Part shown: positions 19,136-27,758 of the stretch, one piece after another | Layout of the letters: the number at the start of each line of letters is the position of its first letter | Numbering within the stretch: position 1 is the stretch's first letter | Assembly: GCF_022899355.1 (NCBI RefSeq) | Contig: NZ_JALJCK010000009.1 | Location: 246,930-310,929 of the forward strand | Direction of reading: 5' to 3' | Length of the DNA: 64,000 nucleotides | Source of the DNA: Shinella yambaruensis | GTDB taxonomy: Bacteria > Pseudomonadota > Alphaproteobacteria > Rhizobiales > Rhizobiaceae | Made by a program: the position numbers and the translations under genes | The notes under the pieces: model-generated | Database searches by the model: none | What the model was told of the DNA's origin: nothing | The model's input: the letters and a program-made list of their open reading frames with translations, nothing else

Positions 19136-20086
19136 ATCCTCCTCGGGCTGCGGCGGCTTGCGCACGCCGCGGATCCGGTCGAGGATCAGGTGCTTCACCC
19201 GGTATTTCATCAGCGCCGCGTTGATCTCCGCGCCGATGATGAAGATCGCCCCGACGATGTATAGGAAGACCAGCGCGATCATGATCGAGGCGAGGCCGGC
19301 ATAGGTCGAGACATAGTTGGCGAAGGTGGCGAGGTAGGAGGCGAAGGCATAGGCGCCGATGCCCCAGGCGATGAGCGTCACCAGGATGCCGGGCAGCACG
19401 TCGGCGATCTTCCGTCGGCCGGCCGGTAGCCATAGATGGGCGATCAGGAGGCCGACGAGCAGCACCAGGATGGTGCCGAACAGCCCCCAGCTTTCCACCC
19501 AGGAATAGACATACGTGAGCCAGGGCAGCCAGTCGCCCGTCGCCCGGACCGCAAGGGGCGCGGCGACGAGCACGATGCTGATGACCGCCAATGCCAGGAC
19601 GCCGGCGATGACGAAGCCGAGGCTGGCGAGGCGCGTGACGTACCAGTAGCGCGTCTCGGCCACCCGGTAGGCGCGGTTGAGCGAGACGCGCAGCGCCTCC
19701 ACCCCGTTCGAGGCGAAATAGGCGGCGGCGAGCACGGAGACCGTCAGCAAGCCGCCGCGCGGGATGGTGAGCACCGCGACGACCTCGCGCGAGATCGGTG
19801 CGGCGATCGATTCCGGCCAGGTATCGAAGATCAGGTGCACGGCGGTTTCGGCGAACTGGTCAGCGCCAAGGAAGGAGCCGAGCGCCGTGCCGAAGATCAG
19901 GAAGGGGAAGATCGCCAGCAGCGTCGAGAGCGCGACATGGCTCGCCATCGCCCAGCCGTCGTCTTCGGAAAAGTGCCAGATCGCATCGAAGACGACCTTG
20001 TAGGCAAGGCGAATGGCGGTCGGCATCGGCAATCTCGGTCCCTCGCGGCCGTCTTCGGCCGTCTCTCGCATTGTCTGCCCGGGCAT
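19082..20086 (-). CDS. YihY/virulence factor BrkB family membrane protein
   Basis: This 334-residue inner-membrane protein has six hydrophobic helices and the family motifs DGWAMASHVALSTLLAIFPFLIFG (about residues 42-65) and FASNGVEALRVSLNRAYRV. YihY/BrkB proteins were once called ribonuclease BN; the real function is unsettled, probably transport. The charged tail after residue 300 is cytoplasmic. The last 54 bases lie antisense within gluQ. It starts at an ATG at 20086 divergent from the SDR gene. Confidence 0.85.
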   Translation of the reverse strand: MPGQTMRETAEDGREGPRLPMPTAIRLAYKVVFDAIWHFSEDDGWAMASHVALSTLLAIFPFLIFGTALGSFLGADQFAETAVHLIFDTWPESIAAPISREVVAVLTIPRGGLLTVSVLAAAYFASNGVEALRVSLNRAYRVAETRYWYVTRLASLGFVIAGVLALAVISIVLVAAPLAVRATGDWLPWLTYVYSWVESWGLFGTILVLLVGLLIAHLWLPAGRRKIADVLPGILVTLIAWGIGAYAFASYLATFANYVSTYAGLASIMIALVFLYIVGAIFIIGAEINAALMKYRVKHLILDRIRGVRKPPQPEEDSMEDEAIAREQGANAGR

Positions 20087-20215
20087 AACCCCTTACATCG
20101 GGATCGGTTCAAGGGCGACCCGGATTATGGTCCGCCACGCGCCCGTGCATCGGAACGACGTGCGGCACTGGTGGTGAATATGGGAAACACGAGCAGATTT
20201 GTACAGGAAACCGCC

Positions 20216-21064
20216 ATGCCTTCTTCAAATGCGTCAACGCCGCCGAGCATCATCGTCACGGGATGCTCCTCGGGCATCGGCGCCCATTGCGCCCGGGCGC
20301 TGAAGGCGGAAGGCTGGCGCGTCTTCGCGACGGTGCGCCGGCAGGAGGATCTGGCGAGCCTCGAGGCCGACGGCATCGAGGCGCTGCTGATGGACTATAC
20401 GAAGCCGGAGACGATCGCCGCGCTTGTCGAGACCGTGCTGGCGCGCACCGGCGGCCGGCTCGATGCGCTCTTCAACAACGGCGCCTACGGCCAGGCCGGT
20501 GCCGTCGAGGACCTGCCGGTCGAGGCGCTGCGGATGCAGTTCGAAACCAATGTCTTCGGCTGGCACGACCTGACGCGGCGGGTGATTCCCGTCATGCGCC
20601 GGCAGGGTTCTGGACGCATCGTGCAGTGCTCGTCGATCCTCGGCATCGTGCCCTATCGCTGGCGCGGCGCCTATAACGCCTCGAAATTCGCGCTCGAGGC
20701 CCTGTCGCTGACACTGCGCATGGAGCTTGCGGGCTCGGGCGTGCATGTCAGCCTCATCGAGCCCGGGCCGATCGCCTCGCGCTTCACGGCCAACGCGCTG
20801 ACGCATATCGAGCGGAACATCGATCTCGAAAATTCCGTGCATGCGGAAGAGTATCGCCGCCAGTTGCGCCGGCTGCGCGGCGAGGCAAAGCCCGCGCGCG
20901 GAAAGCTCGGCCCCGAGGCGGTGCATGCGGTGCTGCGCCACGCGCTGACGGCGAAAACGCCGCGGCCGCACTATATCGTCACGACGCCGGCCAAGCAGGG
21001 CGTGCTCCTGAAAAAGCTGCTGCCGGCGGCGCTCTTCTACCGAATCATCGGCAAGCTTGGCTGA
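20216..21064 (+). CDS. Short-chain dehydrogenase/reductase (SDR) family oxidoreductase
   Basis: This 282-residue classical SDR has the NAD(P)-binding TGCSSGIG near the N-terminus, FNNGAYG in place of the usual NNAG, a catalytic Ser in QCSSILG, and YNASK with the catalytic Tyr and Lys. The EPGPIASRF loop is normal. The ATG at 20216 has AGGAAA upstream; the ATG at 20180 is a weaker alternative adding 12 residues. The substrate cannot be told; the length and the C-terminal extension after residue 200 are like those of lipid- or retinol-type SDRs. Confidence 0.85.
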   Translation: MPSSNASTPPSIIVTGCSSGIGAHCARALKAEGWRVFATVRRQEDLASLEADGIEALLMDYTKPETIAALVETVLARTGGRLDALFNNGAYGQAGAVEDLPVEALRMQFETNVFGWHDLTRRVIPVMRRQGSGRIVQCSSILGIVPYRWRGAYNASKFALEALSLTLRMELAGSGVHVSLIEPGPIASRFTANALTHIERNIDLENSVHAEEYRRQLRRLRGEAKPARGKLGPEAVHAVLRHALTAKTPRPHYIVTTPAKQGVLLKKLLPAALFYRIIGKLG

Positions 21065-21089
21065 CGCGGCGCGGCGTCGCAGGGGTTTC

Positions 21090-21124
21090 GCCTGCAAAAA
21101 GCGTGCACTTTGCGCGGAATGCCC
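21090..21124 (+). repeat. Degenerate copy of a short rhizobial intergenic repeat
   Basis: This stretch (GCAAAAAGCGTGCAC, then TTTGCGCGGAATGCC) resembles copies at 32099, 40729, 48592 and 54584. It lies between the SDR gene and the twin-TM gene. Confidence 0.35.
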
Positions 21125-21165
21125 TATGTGAATAGGGCTGACGGAAATCAAATCGGATCGTTGGC

Positions 21166-21363
21166 ATGTCTTCCTTCCTCACCTTCATGACCCTGCTCGT
21201 CATGGGCCTCGTCGCCATCGTGCTGGTGCGCGGTCTCGTCAACATGGCCAAGGGCGGCAGCGGCAATACCTCGAACAAGCTGATGCAGCTTCGCGTGCTC
21301 TTGCAGGCGATCGCGATCGTCCTCATCATGCTGACGCTCTGGATCACGGGCGGCGGGCGCTGA
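21166..21363 (+). CDS. Twin transmembrane protein (HIG1-like)
   Basis: This 65-residue protein has two hydrophobic helices (about 4-24 and 44-60) joined by a glycine-rich loop NMAKGGSGNTSNK. A QLRVLLQ segment recalls the HIG1 signature. Short two-helix proteins of this type sit directly before the cobalamin adenosyltransferase gene in many Rhizobiales, as here (seven bases apart). Some HIG1 relatives associate with respiratory complexes, but no role can be proved from sequence. Confidence 0.75.
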   Translation: MSSFLTFMTLLVMGLVAIVLVRGLVNMAKGGSGNTSNKLMQLRVLLQAIAIVLIMLTLWITGGGR

Positions 21364-21370
21364 GGGGAAC

Positions 21371-21949
21371 ATGGTCAAGCTCAACAAGATCTACACGCGC
21401 ACGGGCGATGACGGCACGACCGGCCTCGTCGCCGGGCCGCGCCGCAAGAAGCATGACCTGCGCGTCGAATCCTATGGCGAGGTGGACGAGGCCAATTCCT
21501 GCATCGGCCTCGTGCGCCAGCATCTTGCCGAGCATCCCGATCTCGACGCGATGCTGATGCGCATCCAGAACGACCTGTTCGACCTCGGGGCGGACCTGGC
21601 GACGCCGGAGACCGGCAAGAGGCTCGACTACGAGCCGCTGCGCATCGCGCAGGCCCAGGTGGACCGGCTGGAGCGGGAAATCGACCTGCTCAATGCCGAT
21701 CTTCAGCCGCTGCGCTCCTTCGTCCTGCCGGGCGGAACGCCCGCGGCGGCGGCCCTGCACCTTGCGCGCACCGTGGCGCGCCGGGCGGAGCGGCGGATCG
21801 TGGCCTTGCAGGCCTGCGAGGGCGAGGCGGTCTCGGCCGCGGCCGCGGCCTATATCAACCGGCTCTCCGACTTCCTCTTCGTCGCCGCGCGCTGGGTCAA
21901 CGACAAGGGGCGTACGGACATATTGTGGGTTCCGGGTCAGAACAGGTAA
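21371..21949 (+). CDS. PduO-type corrinoid adenosyltransferase
   Basis: This 192-residue enzyme transfers the adenosyl group of ATP to cob(I)alamin, making coenzyme B12. The N-terminal KIYTRTGDDGTTGLVAG holds the ATP-binding signature, VESYGEVDEANSCIG follows, and the C-terminal part has RPLRSFVLPGG-like PLRSFVLPGGTPAAAALHLAR and RRAERR, all family motifs. It is packed between the twin-TM gene (7 bases) and the rhomboid gene (34 bases), probably one operon. Confidence 0.93.
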   Translation: MVKLNKIYTRTGDDGTTGLVAGPRRKKHDLRVESYGEVDEANSCIGLVRQHLAEHPDLDAMLMRIQNDLFDLGADLATPETGKRLDYEPLRIAQAQVDRLEREIDLLNADLQPLRSFVLPGGTPAAAALHLARTVARRAERRIVALQACEGEAVSAAAAAYINRLSDFLFVAARWVNDKGRTDILWVPGQNR

Positions 21950-21983
21950 GCTCGCTTCCAGCGCGCCTCGGGGAAGGGGATCC

Positions 21984-22769
21984 ATGTTCATACCGCTGCA
22001 CGATGCGAACGCCCTGAAATACATCAAGGTGCAGTATGTCACGATCAGCCTGATCGTGATCAATGTCGCGGTCTGGCTGGTGACGGGCCTTGCCTCGACG
22101 CAGGCCTTTTCCGACGCGACGGTGGTCGGCCTCGGCTATATCCCCGCGGTCGTCTTCGATTTCGCCGACCTGGAGCCCAGTCTCGTGCTGGTGCCGGAGG
22201 ACGCGACCTACATCACCTATGCGTTCCTGCATGGGGACTTCATGCACCTTGCCTCGAACATGCTGTTCCTCTGGGTGTTCGGCGACAATGTCGAGGATGC
22301 GCTCGGCCATGTCCGCTTCCTCCTTTTCTACCTCCTCTGCGCGGCGGCCGGCGCGCTGGTGCACGGCCTCGTGCAGCCGGATTCGGAGGCGCCGCTGATC
22401 GGCGCCTCGGGGGCGATCTCCGGCGTGGTGGCGGCCTATTTCCTGCTGCATCCGAAGGTGCGCGTCTGGGTGCTGGTGTTCTTCCGCATTCCCCTGCCGC
22501 TGCCCGCGGTCATTCCGCTCGCCTTCTGGATCGCCCAGCAGTTCTACATGCTGGTGGTCGACGGCGACAGCGGCGTTTCCTGGGGCGCCCATGTCGGCGG
22601 TATCCTCGCGGGCGCGCTTCTCGTGCTCGTGCTGCGGCGTCGGGGCGTGCCGCTGTTCGACCGGACCATCGTCACGCCGAAGGCGGTGCGGCATGTCGAG
22701 GCGACGCCCGTTGCCAGCGAGGAGGCTGCCTCCCGGCCCTCCGTGCCGCCGACCCACTGGGGGCGGTGA
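21984..22769 (+). CDS. Rhomboid family intramembrane serine protease
   Basis: This 261-residue membrane protein has the catalytic dyad Ser142 (IGASGAISG) and His203 (WGAHVGGI), plus the HGDFMHLASNMLFLWVFG helix with the supporting His/Asn residues. Six TM helices are expected, so it is an active intramembrane protease by sequence. The start is ATG at 21984 with GGGGAAGGGGA upstream. The C-terminal 35 residues are a polar tail. The substrate is unknown. Confidence 0.88.
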   Translation: MFIPLHDANALKYIKVQYVTISLIVINVAVWLVTGLASTQAFSDATVVGLGYIPAVVFDFADLEPSLVLVPEDATYITYAFLHGDFMHLASNMLFLWVFGDNVEDALGHVRFLLFYLLCAAAGALVHGLVQPDSEAPLIGASGAISGVVAAYFLLHPKVRVWVLVFFRIPLPLPAVIPLAFWIAQQFYMLVVDGDSGVSWGAHVGGILAGALLVLVLRRRGVPLFDRTIVTPKAVRHVEATPVASEEAASRPSVPPTHWGR

Positions 22770-22788
22770 GCGCGTCATGATGGAAAAA

Positions 22789-22817
22789 TTGACGTGAACG
22801 TAAAGGTAATTTATAAC
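22789..22817 (+). promoter_or_regulatory. etfBA promoter overlapped by a LiuR-like palindrome
   Basis: TTGACG (22789-22794), a 17-base spacer and TATAAC (22812-22817) form a good promoter 136 bases before etfB. The -35 lies in the palindrome TTGACGTGAACGTAAA (22789-22804), arms TTxACGT/ACGTxAA. That resembles the site I recall for LiuR-type MerR regulators of branched-chain and fatty acid catabolism. The regulator identity is inference. Confidence 0.5.
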
Positions 22818-22952
22818 CCGTCCGTTTTCGCGTCGGGGGAGGCCGTGATGCATTGTAATTGGGGAAAAAACGCGTATCGATGTCGCCAACCGACAATCAG
22901 GGCGCCTTTCAAAGGCGCATTTTCCCTCGCGGGCATTTGAAGGAAGGAAGCC

Positions 22953-23702
22953 ATGAAGATCTTGGTGCCAGTCAAGCGTGTCGTTGACTACAACGTGAAG
23001 ATCCGTGTGAAGTCGGACGGCTCTGGTGTTGAGCTTGCGAACGTGAAGATGTCGATGAACCCGTTCGACGAGATTTCGGTGGAAGAGGCGCTTCGGCTGA
23101 AGGAGGCGGGCAAGGCGGAGGAAGTGGTCGTGGTGTCGATCGGCCCGGCGAAGGCCGAGGAGACGCTGAGGACGGCGCTCGCCATGGGCGCCGACCGGGC
23201 GGTGCTGGTCGAGACGGACGATGCCGTCGAGCCGCTGGCGGTCGCCAAGATCCTCAAGGGCGTGGCGGAAGCCGAACAGCCGGGTCTGGTCATCGTCGGC
23301 AAGCAGGCGATCGACGACGATTCGAACCAGACCGGCCAGATGCTGTCGGCGCTGCTCGGCTGGGCGCAGGCGACGTTCGCTTCCAAGGTCGAGATCGGCG
23401 ATGGCTCGGCGAACGTAACGCGCGAGGTCGACGGCGGCCTGCAGACCATCGAGGTCAAGCTTCCGGCCGTCGTCACGACGGACCTTCGCCTCAACGAGCC
23501 GCGCTATGCTTCGCTGCCGAACATCATGAAGGCGAAGAAGAAGCCGCTCGACAAGAAGACGCCGGCCGACTTCGGCGTCGACACGAGCCCGCGCCTAAAG
23601 GTGCTGAAGACCGAGGAGCCGTCCGGCCGCAAGGCGGGCGTCAAGGTCAAGAGCGTCGCCGAACTGGTCGACAAGCTCAAGAACGAAGCCGGCGTGCTCT
23701 GA
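22953..23702 (+). CDS. etfB: Electron transfer flavoprotein subunit beta
   Basis: EtfB is the AMP-binding half of the heterodimer that takes electrons from acyl-CoA and other dehydrogenases and gives them to ETF-quinone oxidoreductase. The 249-residue length is normal. [37 protein letters not shown] and [22 protein letters not shown] are the expected signatures, and [29 protein letters not shown] holds the recognition loop region. A GAAGGAAGGAAG ribosome site precedes it. It is followed by etfA after 23 bases. Confidence 0.97.
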   Translation: MKILVPVKRVVDYNVKIRVKSDGSGVELANVKMSMNPFDEISVEEALRLKEAGKAEEVVVVSIGPAKAEETLRTALAMGADRAVLVETDDAVEPLAVAKILKGVAEAEQPGLVIVGKQAIDDDSNQTGQMLSALLGWAQATFASKVEIGDGSANVTREVDGGLQTIEVKLPAVVTTDLRLNEPRYASLPNIMKAKKKPLDKKTPADFGVDTSPRLKVLKTEEPSGRKAGVKVKSVAELVDKLKNEAGVL

Positions 23703-23725
23703 GAGCGGAAAGGGAGAACTAAACC

Positions 23726-24655
23726 ATGGCCATTCTTCTTCTGGCAGACCACGACAACGCCCACCTTTCCGACCAGACCGCCAAGGCGCTGACGGCGGCC
23801 GCGGAGATCGGCTCCGACGTGCATGTGCTCGTCGCCGGCAGCAATGCGAAGGCTGCGGCCGAACAGGCGGCAAAACTCTCGGGCGTGACGAAGGTGCTCG
23901 TCGCCGAGGACGCCAGCCTTGCCAACAACCTCGCCGAGCCGCTGGCCGCGCTGATCGTGTCGCTTGCCGGCAGCTATGACGCCATCGTCTCGGCCGCCAC
24001 CTCGGTCGGCAAGAACGTCCTGCCGCGCGTTGCCGCCCTGCTCGACGTGGCGCAGGTCTCGGAGATCGTCGAGGTCGTTTCCTCCGACACGTTCAAGCGT
24101 CCGATCTATGCGGGCAATGCGATCCAGACCGTCCAGTCCACCGATGCGAAGAAGGTGATCACGGTGCGCACGGCGTCCTTTGCCGCGGCAGGTGAAGGCG
24201 GCAGCGCAGCGATCGAGACGGTCTCGGCCGCGGCGAACCCCGGCCTTTCCACCCATGTCTCCGACGCCCTCTCCTCGTCGGACCGTCCGGAGCTGACGTC
24301 CGCGAAGATCATCATCTCGGGCGGTCGTGCGCTCGGCTCGTCGGAGAAGTTCCAGGAGGTGATCCTTCCGGTCGCCGACAAGCTCGGTGCGGCGGTCGGC
24401 GCGTCCCGCGCTGCGGTCGATGCGGGCTATGCGCCGAACGACTGGCAGGTCGGTCAGACGGGCAAGGTGGTTGCGCCGCAGCTCTATATCGCCTGCGGCA
24501 TCTCGGGCGCGATCCAGCACCTTGCCGGCATGAAGGATTCGAAGGTGATCGTGGCGATCAACAAGGACGAGGAGGCGCCGATCTTCCAGGTCGCAGACTA
24601 CGGCCTCGTCGCGGACCTCTTCGACGCCCTGCCCGAACTCGAAAAGGCGCTTTGA
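23726..24655 (+). CDS. etfA: Electron transfer flavoprotein subunit alpha
   Basis: EtfA is the FAD-binding half of the ETF heterodimer. At 309 residues it is full length. The C-terminal FAD domain shows [39 protein letters not shown] and the [38 protein letters not shown] block, all standard. It is translated just after etfB, with AAAGGGAGAA upstream, and a strong intrinsic terminator follows 70 bases after the stop. Confidence 0.97.
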   Translation: MAILLLADHDNAHLSDQTAKALTAAAEIGSDVHVLVAGSNAKAAAEQAAKLSGVTKVLVAEDASLANNLAEPLAALIVSLAGSYDAIVSAATSVGKNVLPRVAALLDVAQVSEIVEVVSSDTFKRPIYAGNAIQTVQSTDAKKVITVRTASFAAAGEGGSAAIETVSAAANPGLSTHVSDALSSSDRPELTSAKIIISGGRALGSSEKFQEVILPVADKLGAAVGASRAAVDAGYAPNDWQVGQTGKVVAPQLYIACGISGAIQHLAGMKDSKVIVAINKDEEAPIFQVADYGLVADLFDALPELEKAL

Positions 24656-24724
24656 GCCGGCTTTGGGTCCGGCTTTCGCGACGATGATTTCACTGGAAAA
24701 ATGCGTCGCGGCGCTTTATCACTT

Positions 24725-24757
24725 CACCGGGCCGGCTCGCCGGCCCGGTGTTTTTTT
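24725..24757 (+). terminator. Strong intrinsic terminator after etfBA
   Basis: CACCGGGCCGG and CCGGCCCGGTG form an 11-bp perfect stem (24725-24735 with 24740-24750), followed by seven T (24751-24757). It separates etfBA from hbd, so hbd probably has its own promoter or depends on read-through. Confidence 0.9.
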
Positions 24758-24803
24758 GCCGACGCGGTAGAGGCGTAGGCGGTGCGATGGGGCGATAGGC
24801 GCT

Positions 24804-25676
24804 ATGATCAAGAACGTCGGTATTGTCGGTGCGGGCCAGATGGGATGCGGGATCGCGCACGTCTCTGCCATGGCCGGATACAAGGTCCATATCTACGACC
24901 TGTCGCCGGAGCGCATCGAGACCGGGCTCGCCACGATCAACGGCAACCTCGCCCGCCAGGTTTCCTCCGGCAAGATGACCGATGAGGAGCGCAAGAAGGC
25001 GCTCGCCCTGATCAAGGGGTCGGCAGACATCAACGACCTCTCCGACGCCGATCTCGTCATCGAGGCGGCGACCGAGGACGAGACCGTCAAGCGCAAGATC
25101 TACGGCCAGGTCTGTTCGGTGCTGAAGCCCGAAGCGATCCTTGCGACCAACACCTCCTCGCTCTCGATCACCCGGCTGGCGTCCGCCACCGACCGGCCGG
25201 AACGCTTCATGGGCATCCATTTCATGAACCCCGTCCCGGTCATGAAGCTGGTGGAGCTCGTGCGCGGCATCGCGACCGAGGAAAGCACGTTCTCCGCCGC
25301 CAAGGAATTCGTCGCCAAGCTCGACAAGACGATCACCGTCGCGGAGGATTTCCCGGCCTTCATCGTCAACCGCATCCTGTTGCCGATGATCAACGAGGCG
25401 ATCTACACGCTCTATGAGGGCGTCGGCTCGGTGGAAGCCATCGACACGGCGATGAAGCTCGGCGCCAACCATCCGATGGGCCCGCTCCAGCTTGCCGATT
25501 TCATCGGCCTCGATACGTGCCTGTCGATCATGCAGGTGCTGCACGACGGGCTCGCCGACTCGAAGTATCGTCCGTGCCCGCTGCTGGTGAAATATGTCGA
25601 GGCCGGCTGGCTCGGCCGCAAGTCCGGCCGCGGTTTCTACGACTATCGCGGCGAGGTCCCGGTCCCGACGCGCTGA
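24804..25676 (+). CDS. hbd: 3-hydroxybutyryl-CoA dehydrogenase
   Basis: This 290-residue NAD-dependent enzyme oxidises (S)-3-hydroxybutyryl-CoA to acetoacetyl-CoA. The Rossmann motif GIVGAGQMGCGIAH, the IEAATEDE segment, NTSSLSITRLA, the signature FMGIHFMNPVPVMKLVELVRG with catalytic His, and DFPAFIVNRILLPMINEAI are all intact. The C-terminal domain (from about residue 186) is complete. Its place beside etfBA, as in many rhizobia, fits a shared fatty acid, polyhydroxybutyrate or branched-chain catabolic role. Confidence 0.95.
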   Translation: MIKNVGIVGAGQMGCGIAHVSAMAGYKVHIYDLSPERIETGLATINGNLARQVSSGKMTDEERKKALALIKGSADINDLSDADLVIEAATEDETVKRKIYGQVCSVLKPEAILATNTSSLSITRLASATDRPERFMGIHFMNPVPVMKLVELVRGIATEESTFSAAKEFVAKLDKTITVAEDFPAFIVNRILLPMINEAIYTLYEGVGSVEAIDTAMKLGANHPMGPLQLADFIGLDTCLSIMQVLHDGLADSKYRPCPLLVKYVEAGWLGRKSGRGFYDYRGEVPVPTR

Positions 25677-25751
25677 GCGGCCGGACATTCCCCGAGCCGT
25701 CCCTTTCAGGGAAAAATGTTTCGCCTGCTGCAAGCGCCACGGCAGGCCATG

Positions 25752-25816
25752 CCTCGGATCGGAACCGGCCGGTCGCTATTGTCTGCCCGAATTCAGGTTC
25801 CATTCGGGGTTTTTTC
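25752..25816 (+). promoter_or_regulatory. Candidate terminator/antiterminator leader of the sulfate transporter genes
   Basis: CCCGAAT (25786-25792) and ATTCGGG (25802-25808) form a 7-bp hairpin followed by six T (25810-25815), ending three bases before the sulfate-binding protein ATG. An alternative helix pairs 25752-25766 (CCTCGGAT, bulged C, GGAACC) with 25796-25809 (GGTTCCATTCGGGG), 14 pairs including two G-U. The two folds exclude each other. A small hairpin AGGC/GCCT (25744-25754) could mask the upstream arm. The likely ribosome site (GGGG) lies in the shared 3' arm. Confidence 0.5.
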
Positions 25817-25818
25817 AG

Positions 25819-26802
25819 ATGAAACGTTTGCTCCTTCTCGGCGTGGCTCTCCTTGGCCTCGCCGCTCCGTTCTCCGCGCAGGCCGCCGACAAGCTGCTCA
25901 ACGCCTCCTATGACGTGGCGCGCGAGCTTTTCGCTGCCGAGAACGAGGCCTTCGTGAAGGCGCATCCGGGCGTCACCGTCGACCAGTCGCATGGCGGCAC
26001 CTCCAAGCAGGCGCGCGCCATCGTCGAGGGCCTCGAAGCCGACGTCGTGACCTTCAACCAGGTGACGGACATCGACTTCCTCGTGAAGAACGGCTTCGTC
26101 GCGGAAGGCTGGCAGCAGAAGTTCCCGAACAGTGCCTCGCCCTTCTACTCCTTCCCCTCCTTCCTCGTTCGCGCCGGCAATCCGAAGAACATCAAGGACT
26201 GGTCCGACCTTGCCCGCGACGACGTGAAGGTCATCTTCCCGAACCCGAAGACCTCGGGCAATGCGCGCTACACCTATCTTGCCGCGACCGCCTATGCCAA
26301 GGAGGCGTTCGGCAACGACCCGGTCAAGGTCGAGGAATTCGTCACCAAGATCTTCGACAACGTGCCGGTCTTCGACACGGGCGGGCGCGCGGCGACGACG
26401 ACCTTCGTCGAGCGCGAGATCGGCGATGTCATCATCACCTTCGAGGCGGAGACCAAGTCGATCGCCAAGCAGTACGGCGAGGACAAGTTCGAGAGCGTCG
26501 TGCCCTCCGTCTCGCTGCTCGCCGAATTCCCGGTCGCCATCGTCGACAAGGTGGCCGACGCCAAGGGCAGCCGGGATCTTGCAAAGTCCTACCTCGACTT
26601 CCTCTATGCGCCGGAAGGCCAGAAGATCGCCGCCGAATTCGGCCACCGCGTCCATGACGAGACGGTTGCCGCCGAGTTCAAGGACCAGTTCCCGGAGATC
26701 CGCCTGGTGAACGTCGATGACGTCTTCGGCGGCTGGAAGAAGATCTCCGAGGAGCACTTCGCCGAAGGCGGCACGCTGGACAAGATCTACGGCAGCCGTT
26801 GA
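25819..26802 (+). CDS. sbp: Sulfate ABC transporter, periplasmic sulfate-binding protein
   Basis: This 327-residue protein has a Sec signal peptide (MKRLLLLGVALLGLAAPFSAQA) and binds sulfate in the periplasm for the CysTWA transporter. LLNASYDVARELF, the VDQSHGGTSKQARAIVEGLEADVVTFNQ region and FPNPKTSGNARYTYLAA are the typical sulfate/thiosulfate-binding protein segments, in which main-chain and Ser/Thr groups hold the anion. It could equally be named cysP. The start abuts a terminator-like hairpin. No LysR-type regulator gene is present beside the operon. Confidence 0.95.
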   Translation: MKRLLLLGVALLGLAAPFSAQAADKLLNASYDVARELFAAENEAFVKAHPGVTVDQSHGGTSKQARAIVEGLEADVVTFNQVTDIDFLVKNGFVAEGWQQKFPNSASPFYSFPSFLVRAGNPKNIKDWSDLARDDVKVIFPNPKTSGNARYTYLAATAYAKEAFGNDPVKVEEFVTKIFDNVPVFDTGGRAATTTFVEREIGDVIITFEAETKSIAKQYGEDKFESVVPSVSLLAEFPVAIVDKVADAKGSRDLAKSYLDFLYAPEGQKIAAEFGHRVHDETVAAEFKDQFPEIRLVNVDDVFGGWKKISEEHFAEGGTLDKIYGSR

Positions 26803-26934
26803 TCCCTCGACCTTCGTTCTATTGCGACCGGCGGGCGAAAACCCCGCCGGTTGTGGCGTGAAAAGGGCGCAAATCCCGGCGGAACAGTGCGTCCCCATGC
26901 TTTTCATGACATTGCTTGAGAAAGGAAGCGCCTC

Positions 26935-27756
26935 TTGAGACGGCGTGTACTGCCCGGATTGCCGCTCGCGCTCGGCATAACCCTCGTCTATGTGGCGATT
27001 ATCGTCGTGCTGCCGCTGGCCGCGCTCGTCTTCAAGGCGGCGAGCCTCGGGCCTGAGGACTACTGGCGCATCGTCTCGTCGGACCGCGCCTTCGCCAGCT
27101 ACCGGGTCACGGTGCTCTGCGCACTGGCGGCGACGGTGTTCAATCTTGTCTTCGGCCTGTCGCTCGCCTGGGTGCTGGTGCGCTACCGCTTTCCCGGCCG
27201 CCGGCTTGTCGATGCGCTTGTCGATCTGCCCTTCGCGCTGCCGACGGCCGTCGCTGGCATCGCTCTCACCACGCTTTTCGCCACCAACGGCTGGTTCGGC
27301 GGTCCGCTTTCGCTTCTCGGCATCAAGGTCGCCTACACGCCGCTCGGCATCATCGTCGCCATGAGCTTCACCAGCATCCCCTTCATCGTGCGGACGGTGC
27401 AGCCGGTGCTGGAGGAGCTGGATCCGGCGCTGGAAGAGGCGGGGCAGACGCTGGGGGCGAGCGACCTGTCGATCTTCACCGGCGTCATCCTGCCCCTCCT
27501 GGCGCCGGCGCTTCTGGCCGGTGTCTCGCTCTCCTTCTCCCGCAGCCTCGGCGAGTTCGGCGCCATCATCTTCATCGCCGGCAACCAGCCGTTCTCCACC
27601 GAGATCACGGCGCTGCTCGCCTTCATACGGCTGGAGGAATACGACTACCCGGCCTCCGCCGCGATCGCTTCCGTCATGCTGCTGACGGCCTTCGTCATGC
27701 TGGCTGTCACCAATTTCATGCAGGCCCGCGCCCTGCGCTACACGGCAAGGGGCTGA
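26935..27756 (+). CDS. cysT: Sulfate ABC transporter permease CysT
   Basis: This 273-residue inner-membrane permease has six helices and the cytoplasmic EAA-type loop (EEAGQTLGASDLSIFTGVILPLLAPALLAG) that contacts CysA. SRSLGEFGAIIFIAGN is the other family block. No ATG fits; the start is TTG at 26935, with AGGAAG seven bases upstream. The 132-base gap after sbp shows no terminator. The final stop is two bases before cysW. Confidence 0.95.
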   Translation: MRRRVLPGLPLALGITLVYVAIIVVLPLAALVFKAASLGPEDYWRIVSSDRAFASYRVTVLCALAATVFNLVFGLSLAWVLVRYRFPGRRLVDALVDLPFALPTAVAGIALTTLFATNGWFGGPLSLLGIKVAYTPLGIIVAMSFTSIPFIVRTVQPVLEELDPALEEAGQTLGASDLSIFTGVILPLLAPALLAGVSLSFSRSLGEFGAIIFIAGNQPFSTEITALLAFIRLEEYDYPASAAIASVMLLTAFVMLAVTNFMQARALRYTARG

Positions 27757-27758
27757 CC

